64,000 nt of DNA from contig CM061228.1 in the NCBI GenBank assembly GCA_030844895.1, forward strand, positions 54,301,081 through 54,365,080, given 5' to 3'. Source of the stretch: Ambrosia x helenae. Taxonomy: Eukaryota > Streptophyta > Magnoliopsida > Asterales > Asteraceae. Below the pieces are notes generated by a model. That model saw nothing but the letters and a program-made list of their open reading frames with translations. It was not told the origin of the DNA and searched no databases. Below, piece after piece: positions 33,503-45,375 of this stretch (within the stretch, counting starts at the first letter, position 1; each line of letters begins with the position of its first letter). Position numbers and translations under genes: made by a program.

Positions 33503-36500
33503 ATATTATGTCTATAAACTTTAGAGGGTTGGGGGGTTTGGAGAAGGGGGATTGGATTTCAAAGTTAAAGACTAGTAACGAAGTGGATTTTCTTATGATG
33601 CAAGAGACGCAGTTTGCTTCTTTGCAAGGTGTGGATATTGACAGGTTCTGGGGTAGGGTTCATATGAATTTGACTGGGTTGATGCTGTGGGGAGGTCAGG
33701 GGGTCTCGTGTCTTTATGGGACCGAACAGTGTTTGTGAAATTGTCGGTTCAAAAACATAGATACTTTCTTGTGGTGATAGGAGTTATGAAAGATAGTGGC
33801 AAGAAAGTGGGTATGGTAAACGTTTATGCCCCTCAGAAAAAAGAAGATAAAAGGGTTCTATGGACTGAGTTAAGTTGTGTTTTGCAACAAGATTCGATCC
33901 ATTGGGTTGTGGGTGGGGATTTTAATTGTGTTCGTGATAGAGGAGAACGGAAAAATTCCAAATTTAATCCGGTTTTGACTAGTGATTTCAATGACTTTAT
34001 TGAGAGTGCAGATCTCCACGAATATGGATTAAAGGGGCGCCAGTTCACGTTTGTGTCTGGTAACAAGTGTAGCAGGATTGTTAGGATCTTTGTATCCTTA
34101 AATTTCTTGATTGACTGGCCTGATGCGGAGTATCGTGCGCTTGCTAGGGACAAATCGGACCATAGTCCGTTGGTGCTCAAAGTGGCGTAAAAAAAATTTG
34201 GTCCCAAACCGTTCAGATTTTACAACTCTTGGTTAGACAGGGTGGGGTTCGAGGAGGTTGTTGCTACAGCCGTGGGGTCGTTCTCTGCTAACGGGCCTCC
34301 GGATGTTGTATTGATGAAGAAATTTAAAGCTATTCGCAATGCTATCATGGAGTGGAAGGTTAATACGGTTTCGCTGGAAGAGATTGAGAGACAAACGATC
34401 GTAAATGAGCTGGAGATTTTAGATGAGTTGGTTGAACAGAGAGATTTATTGGAGGAGGAACAATGAGTTTTTGGTGAAGGAAAAATGCGCCTCAAGGAGT
34501 TAGATGACTTCAAAAATAGAGATTTGAGACAAAAGGCTAGGGTTAGATGGGCGAAGGATGGGGATGAGAACACTAGTTTTTTTCATGGGTGATAAACAAG
34601 AGAAGAGCTTCTAATTGCATTCTGGGTGTTTTTTCTAACGGGGTTTGGTGTACCAAACCTACTATTGTTAAACGTGAAGTGTTTGTTTTTTACAGGAACA
34701 AGTTTGTAGAAGACATGCAGGATCGGCCTAGTATTGTTTGTAGCGACTTGAAGACTCTTTCTGGTATTGAAGCAGATAATTTAGTGGTGCCGTTTTCTGA
34801 TAAAGAGATCAAAGACGCAGTTTTCGAATGTGGCAGTGATAAAGCGCCGGGGCCAGATGGGTTCAATTTCAAGTTCATTAAGAAGTTCTGGCGATTATTT
34901 GAAGAAGATTTCAAGGTGATTTTTCGGAATTTTTATGATACAGGTAAGATTAATCGGGGGGTTGGGTCTTCTTTCATTACTTTGGTGCCTAAAGTCAGTG
35001 ATCCAGTGGGGTTAGGAGATTATCGGCCTATTAATCTTATTGGGGTTATTAGTAAGGTGATTTCTAAAGTCTTGGCCAATAGAATGAAGGTGGTGATGGA
35101 TTCGGTTACTCATGAGACGCAATCGGCATTTTTAGCGGGTAGATATATATTGGATGGCCCTATGATTTTAAGTGAAGTTATGGCTTGGGCGAAAAGGAGG
35201 GGGAATGAGTTGTTTATGTTTAAGATAGACTTTGAAAAAGCCTATGATAATGTTAATTGGGATTTTTTAATTTCTATCTTGAGACAAATGGGATTCCCGA
35301 CTGTATGGTGTAACTGGATTTATGGAGTGTTAGCTTCGGCTGCGTCTTCTGTTATTGTTAATGGATCCCCGACTTTTGAGTTTGGTTGCAGTAAAGGTAT
35401 TCGTCAAGGTGACCCTATCTCCCCTTTCTTATTTATTATTGTTATGGAAGCTTTTTCTAGTATTATTCGGAGGGCCTGTTTCATGGGTTCGTTTGATGGG
35501 GTGAGACTTCCAGATGGTGGGCCTGTGTTATCGCATTTATTGTATGCCGATGATGCCATTGTCATGGGAGAGTGGTCGGTATTTAATTTTAATTCTCTAA
35601 GACGCATCCTTCGCATTTTCCATTTAGTGTCTGGTTTGAGGATTAACATCCATAAATCGGTTCTTTATGGGGTTGGGGTGGAGGCGGAGGGGGTCCAGGT
35701 TCAAGCGGAGAGGTTGGGATGCAAATCTGGGGAGATGCCTTTCAAGTACTTGGGCATTCAAGTGGGGGGGAATATGAACCGCATTAATAGCTGGGACCCG
35801 GTTGTTGAGGTTTTTAAGAAACGGTTAAGTGGGTGGAAGGCGAGGACTTTATCTATAGCAGGGAGATTAGTGTTAGCCAAAGCGGTTCTAGAGTCCATTC
35901 CTTCATATTATTTCTCTTTGTATAGAGCTCCTGTGGCGGTTATTACCAAACTTGAGAATTTGGTCAAGAGGTTCCTTTGGGGTGGTAATGATGAGATAGG
36001 TAAAGTGCACTGGGTGGCTTGGGATAGAGTTGCTAAGCCCAAAAAAGAAGGAGGTTTGGGGCTAACTAAGTTGGACGTGTGTAATCATTCGATGTTACTT
36101 AAATGGCTCTGGAGATTTAGAACTGAAGATGATGCGCTTTGGAAGAGAGTGATTTGTGGTTTACATTCGTCAAATAGGAGATGGGACATGTACCCTTGGA
36201 ACAAGCAAGCTTCTGGGCCGTGGGCTAAGATTGTGAAACTCGGTTATGACACTAAAAGACAAGGTGTGGGTTTTTTAAGCATGATAAGGGGTATGGTGGG
36301 GAATGGTTTAGAGGTGAGGTTTTGGGTGGATAGTTGGATTAATGATGCCCCGTTGAAAGATATATTCCCCAATTTGTTTCGGTTAGAAAACAATAAATGG
36401 TGCAAAATGGCCGATAGGATTGCAGGTGGGGTTATTATGTGGGATTGGAAAAGGTACCCGGCGTCCGATATTGAAGTTCAGGAGCTCATTGAGTGTCACA

Positions 36501-37131
36501 GGATGGCTGCCAGCGTTACCTTAAACAGCTCGAAGGACACATGGAAATGGAACTCTTCGAATGATATTTGTTTTTCTGTCAAAGAGACTAGATCGTGGCT
36601 GTCACAAACTGGTGTGCAGGAGAACTCTTTCATGTTCAGATGGTGCAAGTGGATTCCTGGAAAGTGTAATATATTTATGTGGAGGGCGTTGATGGACCGG
36701 CTTCCTACCGCCTCCGCGTTGATCCGTAGGAACATTAATGTGGGAACAGGTTGTTGTTATCTTTGTGGCGATGGCGAGGAGACTTCTGAACATATATTCA
36801 CAGCATGCTTTCTAGCAAATGGCGTTTGGAGCAACATTGCGACTTGGTTAAAGATTCCCCCGGCGTTCATGTTTTCAGTGCAGGATATTATTAGGCTCCC
36901 AGAGTTTACAGGTTGCTCGAGTAAAAAAAAAAGAAGATGATATATGGTGTTTGTATTGCTACCTGTTGGAAGATATGGTTGACAAGGAACGAGGTGGTTT
37001 TCTCCCAAGAGACGGCGAATGTGGCTAAGATGGTGGTCGATATTAAAGCAATTAGTTTTCTGTGGTACAATAGTAGATTGAAAAAGGATAGGATTTCTTG
37101 GAAAAACTGGTGTAATGGTGATGTAACTTGA
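33499..37131 (+). pseudogene. LINE ORF2: endonuclease, reverse transcriptase, zf-RVT
   Basis: ATG 33499. The AP-endonuclease-like part has NIMSINFRGLG, QETQ, GGDFNCV and SDHSPLVL, but is split by a frameshift near 33700, TAA 34188-34190, TGA 34464-34466 and a shift near 34590. From 34589 a 783-codon frame holds the RT: DKAPGPDGFNF, YRPINLIGVISKVISK, IDFEKAYDNVNW, GIRQGDPISPFLF, and the catalytic YADDAIVMGEW intact. The zf-RVT-like end has FRWCKWIPGKCNIFMWR and CYLCGDGEETSEHIF. A frameshift in the A-run at about 36924-36933 separates the last ~60 codons, ending at 37131. Confidence 0.9.
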
Positions 37132-37218
37132 TTGTGGTTTTGGTGGTTGTCTCCGCCTTGGAGATAGCCGTGCTTGGTTGTTTAATGAAGTTCACTTTTC
37201 AAAAAAAAAAAAAAAAAA

Positions 37219-37236
37219 GATACTTTACACATTAAA
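37219..37236 (+). repeat. LINE target site duplication, right copy
   Basis: GATACTTTACACATTAAA directly after the poly-A tail, identical to 31701-31718. Confidence 0.95.
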
Positions 37237-37370
37237 GCTACTAAATCTTATATGTTTGTTTGTCATGTTAGAGATTTAAGTACTATTATTCAACACATCT
37301 ATGTATGTATTTTATAAATTTTCACTTAATATCATCTTATTTTAATTTTCATTTTACTCGGGTATTTACG

Positions 37371-37397
37371 GCGTGCTAACGCGGGGCTCTAACCTAG
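37371..37397 (+). other. Helitron 3' terminus
   Basis: Short hairpin GCGT-GCTA-ACGC (37371-37382), 11 bases, then CTAG (37394-37397) followed by T, the rule for Helitron ends. The stem is only 4 bp, so the hairpin is weak. Confidence 0.6.
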
Positions 37398-37929
37398 TTA
37401 AGCATAAAAGGATAATAGTCTTTTAATGAAATGAAATAGTTAATTGACATCTCACTGTAACGCGCGGTTAATGTCTAACCCGATTCATTTTAAAAATCAA
37501 AATGCCTCTAAATTGGAGTCATTTTTTCCATTGAAATTTTTAAAGAAATTAATTTTTAGAAATATTACTGATTAATATTTACAGTACCATTGAATCTTCA
37601 CGCCTACAAAATCTTTCTGCAAACCTAAAAATCTTAACATCTCAACACCATTTATTTTATTCACCATGTTTCTAAACTTCAAATATTCACACCTTAACAC
37701 CATTTATTTTATTCACCATGTTTCTAAACATTAAGGCAATCGCTTTTAATTCAAACCACCCGTATTTTGCAAACCGTCAAGGGATCAAGCAAGACAACCT
37801 AATCAAAACACAAACGAGCTCGAGTGTGTTTATTTATTTTTATTAGAAACTTTGGTTTGTGTTTTTTTTTTTTTTTTGTAGTTTTAATTAATGGGATAAA
37901 CTGTTCATTCCTTTGACTTTTGTTAGAGT

Positions 37930-38125
37930 GGAAATGGATTTTAATAACCTAAACTATTAGATTGGGGTGTGTCACGTCAGGTAAAACACTAACTGGGTTA
38001 GTGACTTAACCCAAATTGGTGCAAGAATCCAATATGTTAATAGTAAATGTTATATATGGCCAAATTTTTAGTTTGGGTGTCAACAGCCAATTTCGAGTAG
38101 TTTAGGTTATTAAAATCCAGTTTCC
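37930..38125. mobile_element. Putative MITE or fold-back element with ~27 bp inverted repeats
   Basis: TGGATTTTAATAACCTAAAC near 37935 is matched by its complement near 38099-38119; the match extends outward with GGAAA and inward one or two bases. About 196 bp in all. I could not find a convincing target duplication, so the superfamily is open. The flanks 37398-37929 and 38126-38781 are AT-rich and hold no gene that I can support. Confidence 0.6.
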
Positions 38126-38781
38126 CCTTTTTTTTATATATAAGATAATATTTTGTAGGATTTTTGTTGGTTTTAAATAAATAATAAAAAGTTAAGAAAT
38201 AAACTATCTGAAAATGATTGGTTGTGCTTTAAACTAAACAATGGTGGTTAAAGGATTGACTTGTTAAAGCCCTGTCAGTACGTGGGGCCCTAATTAGCAT
38301 GGAGGCTTTTTATTGGCTTCGGATATTCAGACATGGAGGGTTTTTATTTAAACATCCCCTTAACGTTTTGTGGAGAGGCAAAATTAGAAAATCATGGCCC
38401 GTAGGGGGTCTTCACAGGCGTATAAATGCTTCCCAATCATTAACAATCATTGGCAATGTAAGATGTGAAAATGAATTTATATGGGTGTTTGAGATGGGTT
38501 GGAAAATATAATTTTAAACAAAATGTTTGTTTTTTTTATAATTGTTTTTTTTTTTTTGTTATTTATATAAAATGATTTTTTTTATATGGATGTTATTTTT
38601 AAAAATAAATAGAATTATCCTTATAAAATGATATAGTAATCGTTGCGTAAACATTAACGTTTATGTTGTCGAACTAAACAAGACACCAGATACGAACAAT
38701 AAAACAAAATAAACCATAATATTCAAACATTTACATAATTAAAAATGTTCATACAATAATAATATCCAAATAAAGAACTAA

Positions 38782-40702
38782 TCATCCTACCCCTGAGAAC
38801 GCCCCACCCTGATCGGTACGCGGTGGAATACGCGGTAGCCGCGACCCCAAACCCGCTGCAACTCGCCTCTCGTTCTCGCTCTGTACCAACCACCGAATAT
38901 CAGACCGTATCTCCTCCATCTGCACTAGAACCCATTGAAGTACCTGGATCGTGGTACCAGGCAACATAACGGCGTGATAAACGCGAGGAGGATGATGTCG
39001 GCCATCAGGATGCAAGTCCACCATCTCTACATCAACATCTGGATCGCCCTCACGTTCCCGCTCGGCAATGTGTGGCATCTCAATCTCCTCGGCCCCAACC
39101 GGCCACTCAATATGTACCAGCGGCACGGGTACAAAAGGCCCGCCAACCGGACCCCAAGCGCGTTGGTACTAAACGGGTGGAGTGGCCTTGGTCTTTCCCG
39201 CCACCATCATCTACTGCATAGTCCGCAAATTTAACGGGCTGAAACGCACAACAATAATAATAATAATTTTAAATAATATTAAATAATAAATAATAACAAT
39301 AAATAATAAATAAATAATAATCATACCTTGGCCTCAACGGAGGTGGTAAAATCTCATCCTCAATATGAGTCCACAAGTCGGCCGGGGCAACACGCCGTGG
39401 GGTGATGACCCCGACCGGAATACCCCCCGCTGAATACATACGAGGGTAGGTCGCAATGTACTCGGCAAAACACCTATGCAGGGCAATCGGCCTACCCCTG
39501 AGGATGCAGTATAGATAGAAAAGGTTGATTGGCGAGACCCTTTCGTTAAAGGTACACCGTCCAGCAATAGACCAGGTAATCAGACGGTGTGTGTAACGAA
39601 TTAAAGGGTCCCGAATGTTGCTGGCTCTATCCGACTTGCACAGGATAATAATAACATTATAAACATATTACATATATATATATATATATATATATATCAC
39701 AACAATAATCAATAATCTACAAAAACGCCTAAACAAAATACAAACGCTTTGGATTTTTGTAAGACTGGCCCTATCCGACTTGCACAGGATAATAATAACA
39801 TTATAAACATATTACATATATATATATATATATATATCACAACAACAATCAATAATCTACAAAAACGCCTAAACAAAATACAAACGCTTTGGATTTTTGT
39901 AAGAATTTCGGCAGAGTTTCCTCTATTTTTGTACGAACAAGACAATACAAGTCATCTACAAAACGCTTCAAACATTTATAAATTCATGATAAAACATCGG
40001 GACTATGACATTAGGCGTTTTAAACAAACTCCTAAACTTAAACAAAACGTCTAAACTAGTATAGTATAGGCGTTTTGTTTAAAAACGCCTAAATTTTACT
40101 ATTATACCCTTATAAAACTAAAATAAATAATAGTAAGTATAATAATAAATAATATTAATAATACCTCTCGTCGGCCGTCCCAAACTCTGGACCACCGATA
40201 GTGGCCACCATGCCATAAGCATGTCGTCTGGCAATGTGGTCAAGGCGGTAGTGTACATATCAAGGAGGAGCTCATCCTCGATGAACCAGCCGATACGCAT
40301 AGCCCACTCGTCGACCGAATATGTATAGAGCTGACCAAATAACCTGAATTTGATCTCAGGATCATGCTCCGCATCAGGATTCGCACTGGTTGGGAGAGGC
40401 GTATAGTGAAAGGTGGAGATGAACTTGATTGTAAGGGGCCGATGCACATCGTGGTCGAGGTCATTAAACATCCGATCCCAAGGGCTATCGGCTGGGAGCC
40501 ACTCTCTAGCCCTCTCCTTTGCACTGATAGTCCAAAGTGCATCCGAGTCAACTCCGCGCGATGCATGTACTGGATGCTCGACCATCTTATCCAATCGAGC
40601 CACATCATAATCATCATGATCTAGCCTGTATGGCTAGCCTACCATTTCGTCCAAGGCCATAGCATCCCCATCTTGAGGCACAAGCGCGTTAGCGTTTGCC
40701 AT
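38782..40702 (-). pseudogene. ATHILA-ORF1-like three-exon pseudogene
   Basis: Exon 1, 40702-40165: ATG at 40702, a TAG at 40636-40634, then RPLTIKFISTFHY, EIKFRLFGQLYTYSVDEWAMRIGWFIEDEL, ending at a GTATTA donor. Exon 2, about 39634-39327: SNIRDPLIRYTHRLITWSIA, INLFYLYCILRGRPIAL, donor GTATG. Exon 3, about 39238-38782: a Pro-rich start with a TAG, then VHIEWPVGAEEIEMPHIAE and QMEEIRSDIRWLVQSENE, stop at 38782. The pattern matches the ATHILA ORF-1 family, Gag-like proteins of Athila/gypsy elements that also occur in other transposons. No pol is next to it. It may be a captured or stranded fragment. Family call from pattern memory. Confidence 0.6.
39621..39904 (+). repeat. Tandem duplication of an exon-intron border, with TA repeats
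   Basis: Unit 1, 39621-39764 (144 bp), and unit 2, 39765-39904 (140 bp), almost identical; the length difference lies in the (TA)n tract (39671-39696 against 39813-39836). Each begins CTGGC(T/C)CTATCCGAC and ends TTTTTGTAAGA. The unit contains the 5' edge of exon 2 of the ATHILA-like gene and its splice acceptor, so the acceptor is duplicated. Confidence 0.85.
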
Positions 40703-41947
40703 AACTGCAAAACAAAACAAAACAAAACAAAGATCACAATCACAACAACAATCAATAATCTACAAATAAGTAAACGCCGCATATTACAAATCATATATAT
40801 GTTTATTATCGATTTATAACTATCTAACATTTAAGCGCTTATATTTAAACAAAACGCTTTATAACTAAATTCAACGCGTTTCAGCTCTGTTCCAGCACAT
40901 TTCGTGGGACAAATTTAATAATACGAGCAGATCAGATTCAGTTTCTTTCTATGATACTCAACGAAGCAAGCAGATTTCAGAATTTAGATTAAGTTTTGAC
41001 GCCTATTGACACGTTTCAGGTACGCAGACTAACTTGCATATTTGGAAAATAATCGATTATTATGACATTAAAGTTTCATACGCTAAACTACACTAAACTA
41101 TCATAACGTGCATAAATGTTATAAAGCGCCTATCTTTAAAAACGCAACTTTAAACAAAACGTTATCTCTAAAAAAGAAAAGTTATCTCTAAAAACATAAA
41201 GCGTGCTAATGTAACCTAGGGTGTGCAAATTAAGAGGATAATGTCGACATCTCAACAAAACTAACAAACTAACTGCGGCCGCAGCCCATCCCCACCAACC
41301 TCACACCACCACAACCCATCCCCAACCACCATAGCCCATCCCCAACCACCACCACATCCCATCCCCATCACCCTCACACCACACCACACCACAGACATCA
41401 CAACCCACCACCCACCATCGTCCCAACCACCACCACAGCCACCACAACCCTTCCCTTCCCAGCCCATCCCCAACCACCACAGCCCATCCCCAACCACCAC
41501 CACAACCCATCCCCTCCACCCTCACACCACACCACACCACACCACAGCCCTCCACCCACCATCATCCCAACCAAAACCCCCAAACCATAATTAAAAAATA
41601 AATAAATGAAAAAATGAGAAAAAAATAATGAATAACTTACATGAAGACACAGAGAGACGGTAGTAGTGGAGAGGATGGTGGTGGTAATGGTGATGGTGGG
41701 GACAGTGGTGAAGACAGAGAGAGAGACGGTCATAGTGGAGAGGATGGAGGGTAGATGATAGTGGAGGAGGGTGGAGAATGGTGGTGGAGGGTGGAGGACG
41801 GTGGTGGATCGTGGAGGAGAGAGAGAGAGGGGGAGTGAGAATGAAACTAAGTTGAATGGCCGCCCATTTTGCCCAATTTATGTGGTTTTCCACGGGTCGT
41901 GGAGGCCTTGACGGGCCGTGGTGATTTTTTTTATTTTCTTATTTTTT
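40703..41947. other. Gene-free stretch with low-complexity C-rich and purine tracts
   Basis: 40703-41255 is AT-rich with repeated AAACGCC words. 41270-41570 is a C/A-rich imperfect repeat (CCCATCCCCAACCACCAC units). 41640-41835 is G/A/T-rich (GGTGGTGG and GAGAGAGA). 41890-41927 carries two GGG(T/C)CGTGG palindrome-like words that match the other flank of the MULE. No credible gene. Confidence 0.7.
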
Positions 41948-44900
41948 TTAAAATAAAAGGAACGTAGTCTCTTGTTTTATGCACCTTTGTAGGCGATCTT
42001 CATACAACGTCTCTAACTCCATTGCCTGTTCATCTCGAAATTCACGCCACGTTCCATTCAGTTTTGGCAATGGAGAGCCTTTTGCTAACTCAACCACGAT
42101 GTAATGGTTGCGGTTAACCAAAGCAAACGATATGAACACATGGTCTTCAAAATTGGCTGGACCATTGAACATAGGGAAGTAAGTCTCACGGTGACCACCC
42201 ATACATAAAAATTGAACAACCACCCCAAATTTCTGAGCAATCAGCAATCCTGTGGAGGGCATATCGATCCAATAGGTGTCCGAGGCAAGTCCCACTCCAC
42301 TCCAATTTATTGTCTTGTATAGGTCGTTGTACCAACTATGATCTTGACTGTTAAAAATTGGCTCCCATCGGTCTCTGTTAACCTCCATCTCCTCCATAAG
42401 CTGTGTGCGGATGAAGTGCCACTGCTCCTCTGCCCACCCTAAACACACAGCTACGGATCGAAACCCACAGTTACCGTCACCATGGACATTTCAAATGTTT
42501 GAACCTGTCACCGTCAAACAGTGAGATTTAATATGTGTATAAATATGTATGCACGTATGAATGTATATATCATTAGTTTGTACCTTTCCACTACCAACAG
42601 TGGAAAACCTTTATTGTAAACAATCGATTTGTCCTTAGATTGTTTACCTATTCTGAATGGCTGCTTCCCCTACGTTCAAAAATAATAATAATAATAATAA
42701 CCGCAACCTTATCCTTTTTTTTATTTTTCATTCGTTGTTGGCTGCCCACGAGTATCGGTTTGTACCTCAGGAGGTTGATGGTCAGTCATTCTTGGATTCA
42801 GTACCGCCTTTATTTTTGACAACATGCTTTTTTTCACTTGCGGCGTTTGCGAATTTAGTTGCTCCTTGAATGCATCCATTTCCCGCTGAAAGTGACACTT
42901 AGGAGTCTTAGCTTCTTTTGGCATATAATCAACTTGTGTCCAGAAGACGTCGATCTCGGACAGTGATACTTGTATACTTGTATTAAGAATTCACAGTTAA
43001 TAATAATAATAATCTTGATAATAATACTAATAATAATAAGTATAAAAAAATGATATTACCTCTTCTTTCACACAAATCCAGTCGACATGCACATGGAAAT
43101 CCAAAACTCATCATAAGTCGGTGATCACAAGTCTGATTTGTTTTCCTAAAATATTTTATCTTATCGAGCTCGAGGACCAACATATCGATCGTTGCATGGG
43201 AAATCTTACCGAGTATGTTTTGAAACATCAGTATGTCATGGTGCACCATTCTCTGTGATAGACTGACTTCGAACGAGTGGTTTCTCGCTATGCGCCCTAA
43301 CCCCATAACTTTGTCTATTCTCATCACAAGTGCGTGGAGCGAGCTGTTTGAGCTCTTAATGTATCTCTTAATCCTTGCATGTTGACTCTCAACTTTGTTG
43401 GTCGTATACTGGCCAAATGTATAATGTGTGTGTGTCCATGCTTGCACACACATTTCTTTTTAATCTTTAAGCTAAACTTCATGCATGTATTCATAAACCT
43501 CTGTAAAAAAAATAGATTAATGATATCAATAAAGAGAATATGCATGTGTGCATGCATGCTTGTAAAGCAAAAAAATATAATAAATACCTTTTCGACCGTC
43601 TTCACACAGTCGTTGGTAGAGCCGGTCAAGGTTGTATACGTATAAATCTGGACGAGGAGATCTACACAGTTGAGCCCAATATTGCAAAAATATTTTCCAA
43701 TCTGCTTATGAAAATCCTTTTTTTATATTACTTTGCAATATTTTGTTGAATATGCCACCTGCATAGGCATAGCAATAAAAATAATAGTAATAGTTATAAT
43801 AATAATTATTATTATTTTTATAATAACAATATTTTGTAAGATGTGCTACCTGCATAGCAACCTCGAAGCTTTCAGAAAAATTGTATCACATGCATTCATT
43901 AGAGTTAGATCTCTATCTGTAATAATTACACGTGGCTCCATACACTCTTGCAGCAAATCTCTGAGCCTCTGTAGCACCCATACGTAGTTACTCGTTTTCT
44001 CTTTAATGATAAATGCATCGGCGATACAAAACGATTTGTTTGTTGATGTTACACCCACAACATGAACAAACGGGATTCTATACTCGTTCGTTTTGTAGGT
44101 GGCGTCGATCAACAACATGTGGGAAGGCAAGGTAGAGATTGTACGAGACCCGGTGTACAAAGAAAATATCCTCAACAACATTTGTCTCTGGATTCTCCTA
44201 AGTGTAGTATGCAAATTTCTTTTCAACCAAGTACTCTTGAGTATCTGCATAACAATATTAATAATAACAATATCTAATATTTAACAATAATAATAATATT
44301 TAATAATAATACGTACATTGGAGTTTGGTCGTTGTATTAATCTTGCTTATGGTATTGTGTATGTCTCGTAGAATGCATACACTATTCGGTTTTTGTTTTC
44401 TAATGGCCAAATGTATGTTTGATGGGTCCATGTTTTGAAAATAAAGCATTTCCACCATCTTTTCTTCGAGCGGTGTCAGCCTCCTAGCAAACGCGTGACC
44501 CTCAACATGTTTAAAAGGGTCGTGGTTATGATTCGGGTTTTTGACCTCCAACTTCCAACCATCGTTGCTTAGCCTCCCTATCAACTTAAAGGGACGGTTA
44601 ACCTTTTTGCTACCAGAAACCCGTACTTTGGCTGTAGTGTGGTGTTCTTCACCACGATCGCATCGTAGCCATATCTTAACTTTTTTTGCATAATATCCCT
44701 TGCCTTTTGAAATTAAACATCCCGACACTATGACGTAACCGCTATCAAGGGCTCTATCATAAACCCATTGTTTCAACTCTTCAACAGACCTGAATACCTG
44801 GAAATTTATATAAGAGTCTAGTCTAAATTTATACTAGTCTAAATTATATACCATTGTCCAACAAACCCTAAAACATGTAAATATATACTAGTGTAAATAA

Positions 44901-45267
44901 ATAAACACACCTTATCGGTTTCATACAAAACATCCGGGCTAGATTCCACTTTTGCGTCAACACATTCATAAGCAACTTTCTCGTTGTCAACAGCTTCCTT
45001 GAAGTCGTTATCACCTTCCTCATAATCCTTAGCACCTATCCCGCGCGAATGGTAAGTATCGTATGTGTATCGTGGATAGCTTGGTGGCACGAAAAATGAC
45101 TCCTCTTCCTCTACATATTCATGGTTCATATTTGGCACAACCTTCCCGTCATTAAAACAAACCACGGATTTAACCTCCTCCTCACCAACTTGAACCCCGA
45201 GTCCGAAAACGCTTTCACAGACGTAAGACTCGTTTGGAGACATGGAATAGCTATAGGAATATGACAT
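41948..45267 (-). pseudogene. MULE transposase with FAR1-type and OTU-like domains
   Basis: Exon 1, 45267-44911: acidic N-terminus (MSYSYSYSMSPNESYVC). Exon 2, about 44797-44317: FAR1-like DNA-binding domain (VIVSGCLISKGKG, IWLRCDRGEEHH, RPFKLIGRLSNDGWKLEV, NPNHNHDPFKHVEGHAFARRL). Exon 3, about 44239-43850: transposase core with Asp in LLIDATYKTNEYRIPF and in TDRDLTLMNAC, preceded by an in-frame stop and a frameshift. Later exons: TNKVESQHARIKRYI (about 43400), GFPCACRLDLC (SWIM-like, about 43090). The last exon, from about 42480 to 41948, is an OTU-like cysteine protease: DGNCGFRSVA (Cys) and NRNHYIVVEL (His). A MULE moves by cut and paste; the protease role is unknown. Several stops make it a pseudogene. 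Confidence 0.82.
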
Positions 45268-45375
45268 CGTGAGATCGGGAATAGCGAGTAGTCGACAGAG
45301 AAGTGGTGGTGTTGTTTGAATGTTTGTTTGAAATGAGAACGAAGCTGCTCCCGTTTGTGTTTATTTGGAAAAACC

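Larger units (their letters stand above)
31719..37218 (+). mobile_element. Full-length L1-like LINE
   Basis: 5500 bp between copies of the 18 bp duplication GATACTTTACACATTAAA (31701-31718 and 37219-37236), ending in an 18 A tail (37201-37218). A short 5' UTR (88 bp), ORF1 with RRM, and ORF2 with endonuclease, RT and zf-RVT-like domain. Long variable duplications and the poly-A tail fit target-primed reverse transcription. ORF2 is broken in its endonuclease half and near the end, so the copy is dead. Confidence 0.93.
24542..37397 (+). mobile_element. Autonomous-type Helitron, decayed, 3' end present
   Basis: Multi-exon coding region for a Helitron RepHel protein: small N-terminal exons (24577-26261), a Helitron_like_N region (26339-27890), the HUH Rep part (28049-28714), and a PIF1-like helicase (29366-31027). 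The 3' end is CTAG at 37394-37397 followed by T, with a small hairpin GCGT-GCTA-ACGC at 37371-37382, 11 bases before. Coding-like exons begin within 40 bp of the gypsy LTR end and no 5' TC terminus is visible, so the gypsy element probably sits inside this Helitron and its 5' end is before the window. A MITE and a LINE are inserted within it. Confidence 0.75.

Noticed and set aside
38299..38511. Plus-strand frame of 70 codons as a gene
   Set aside because: No domain, no splice partners and AT-rich surroundings; consistent with chance.
41261..41555. Minus-strand Gly/Trp/Met-rich open frames of 80-110 codons
   Set aside because: They are translations of the CCCATCCCCAACCACCAC low-complexity repeat; composition and overlap in several frames give no sign of a protein.
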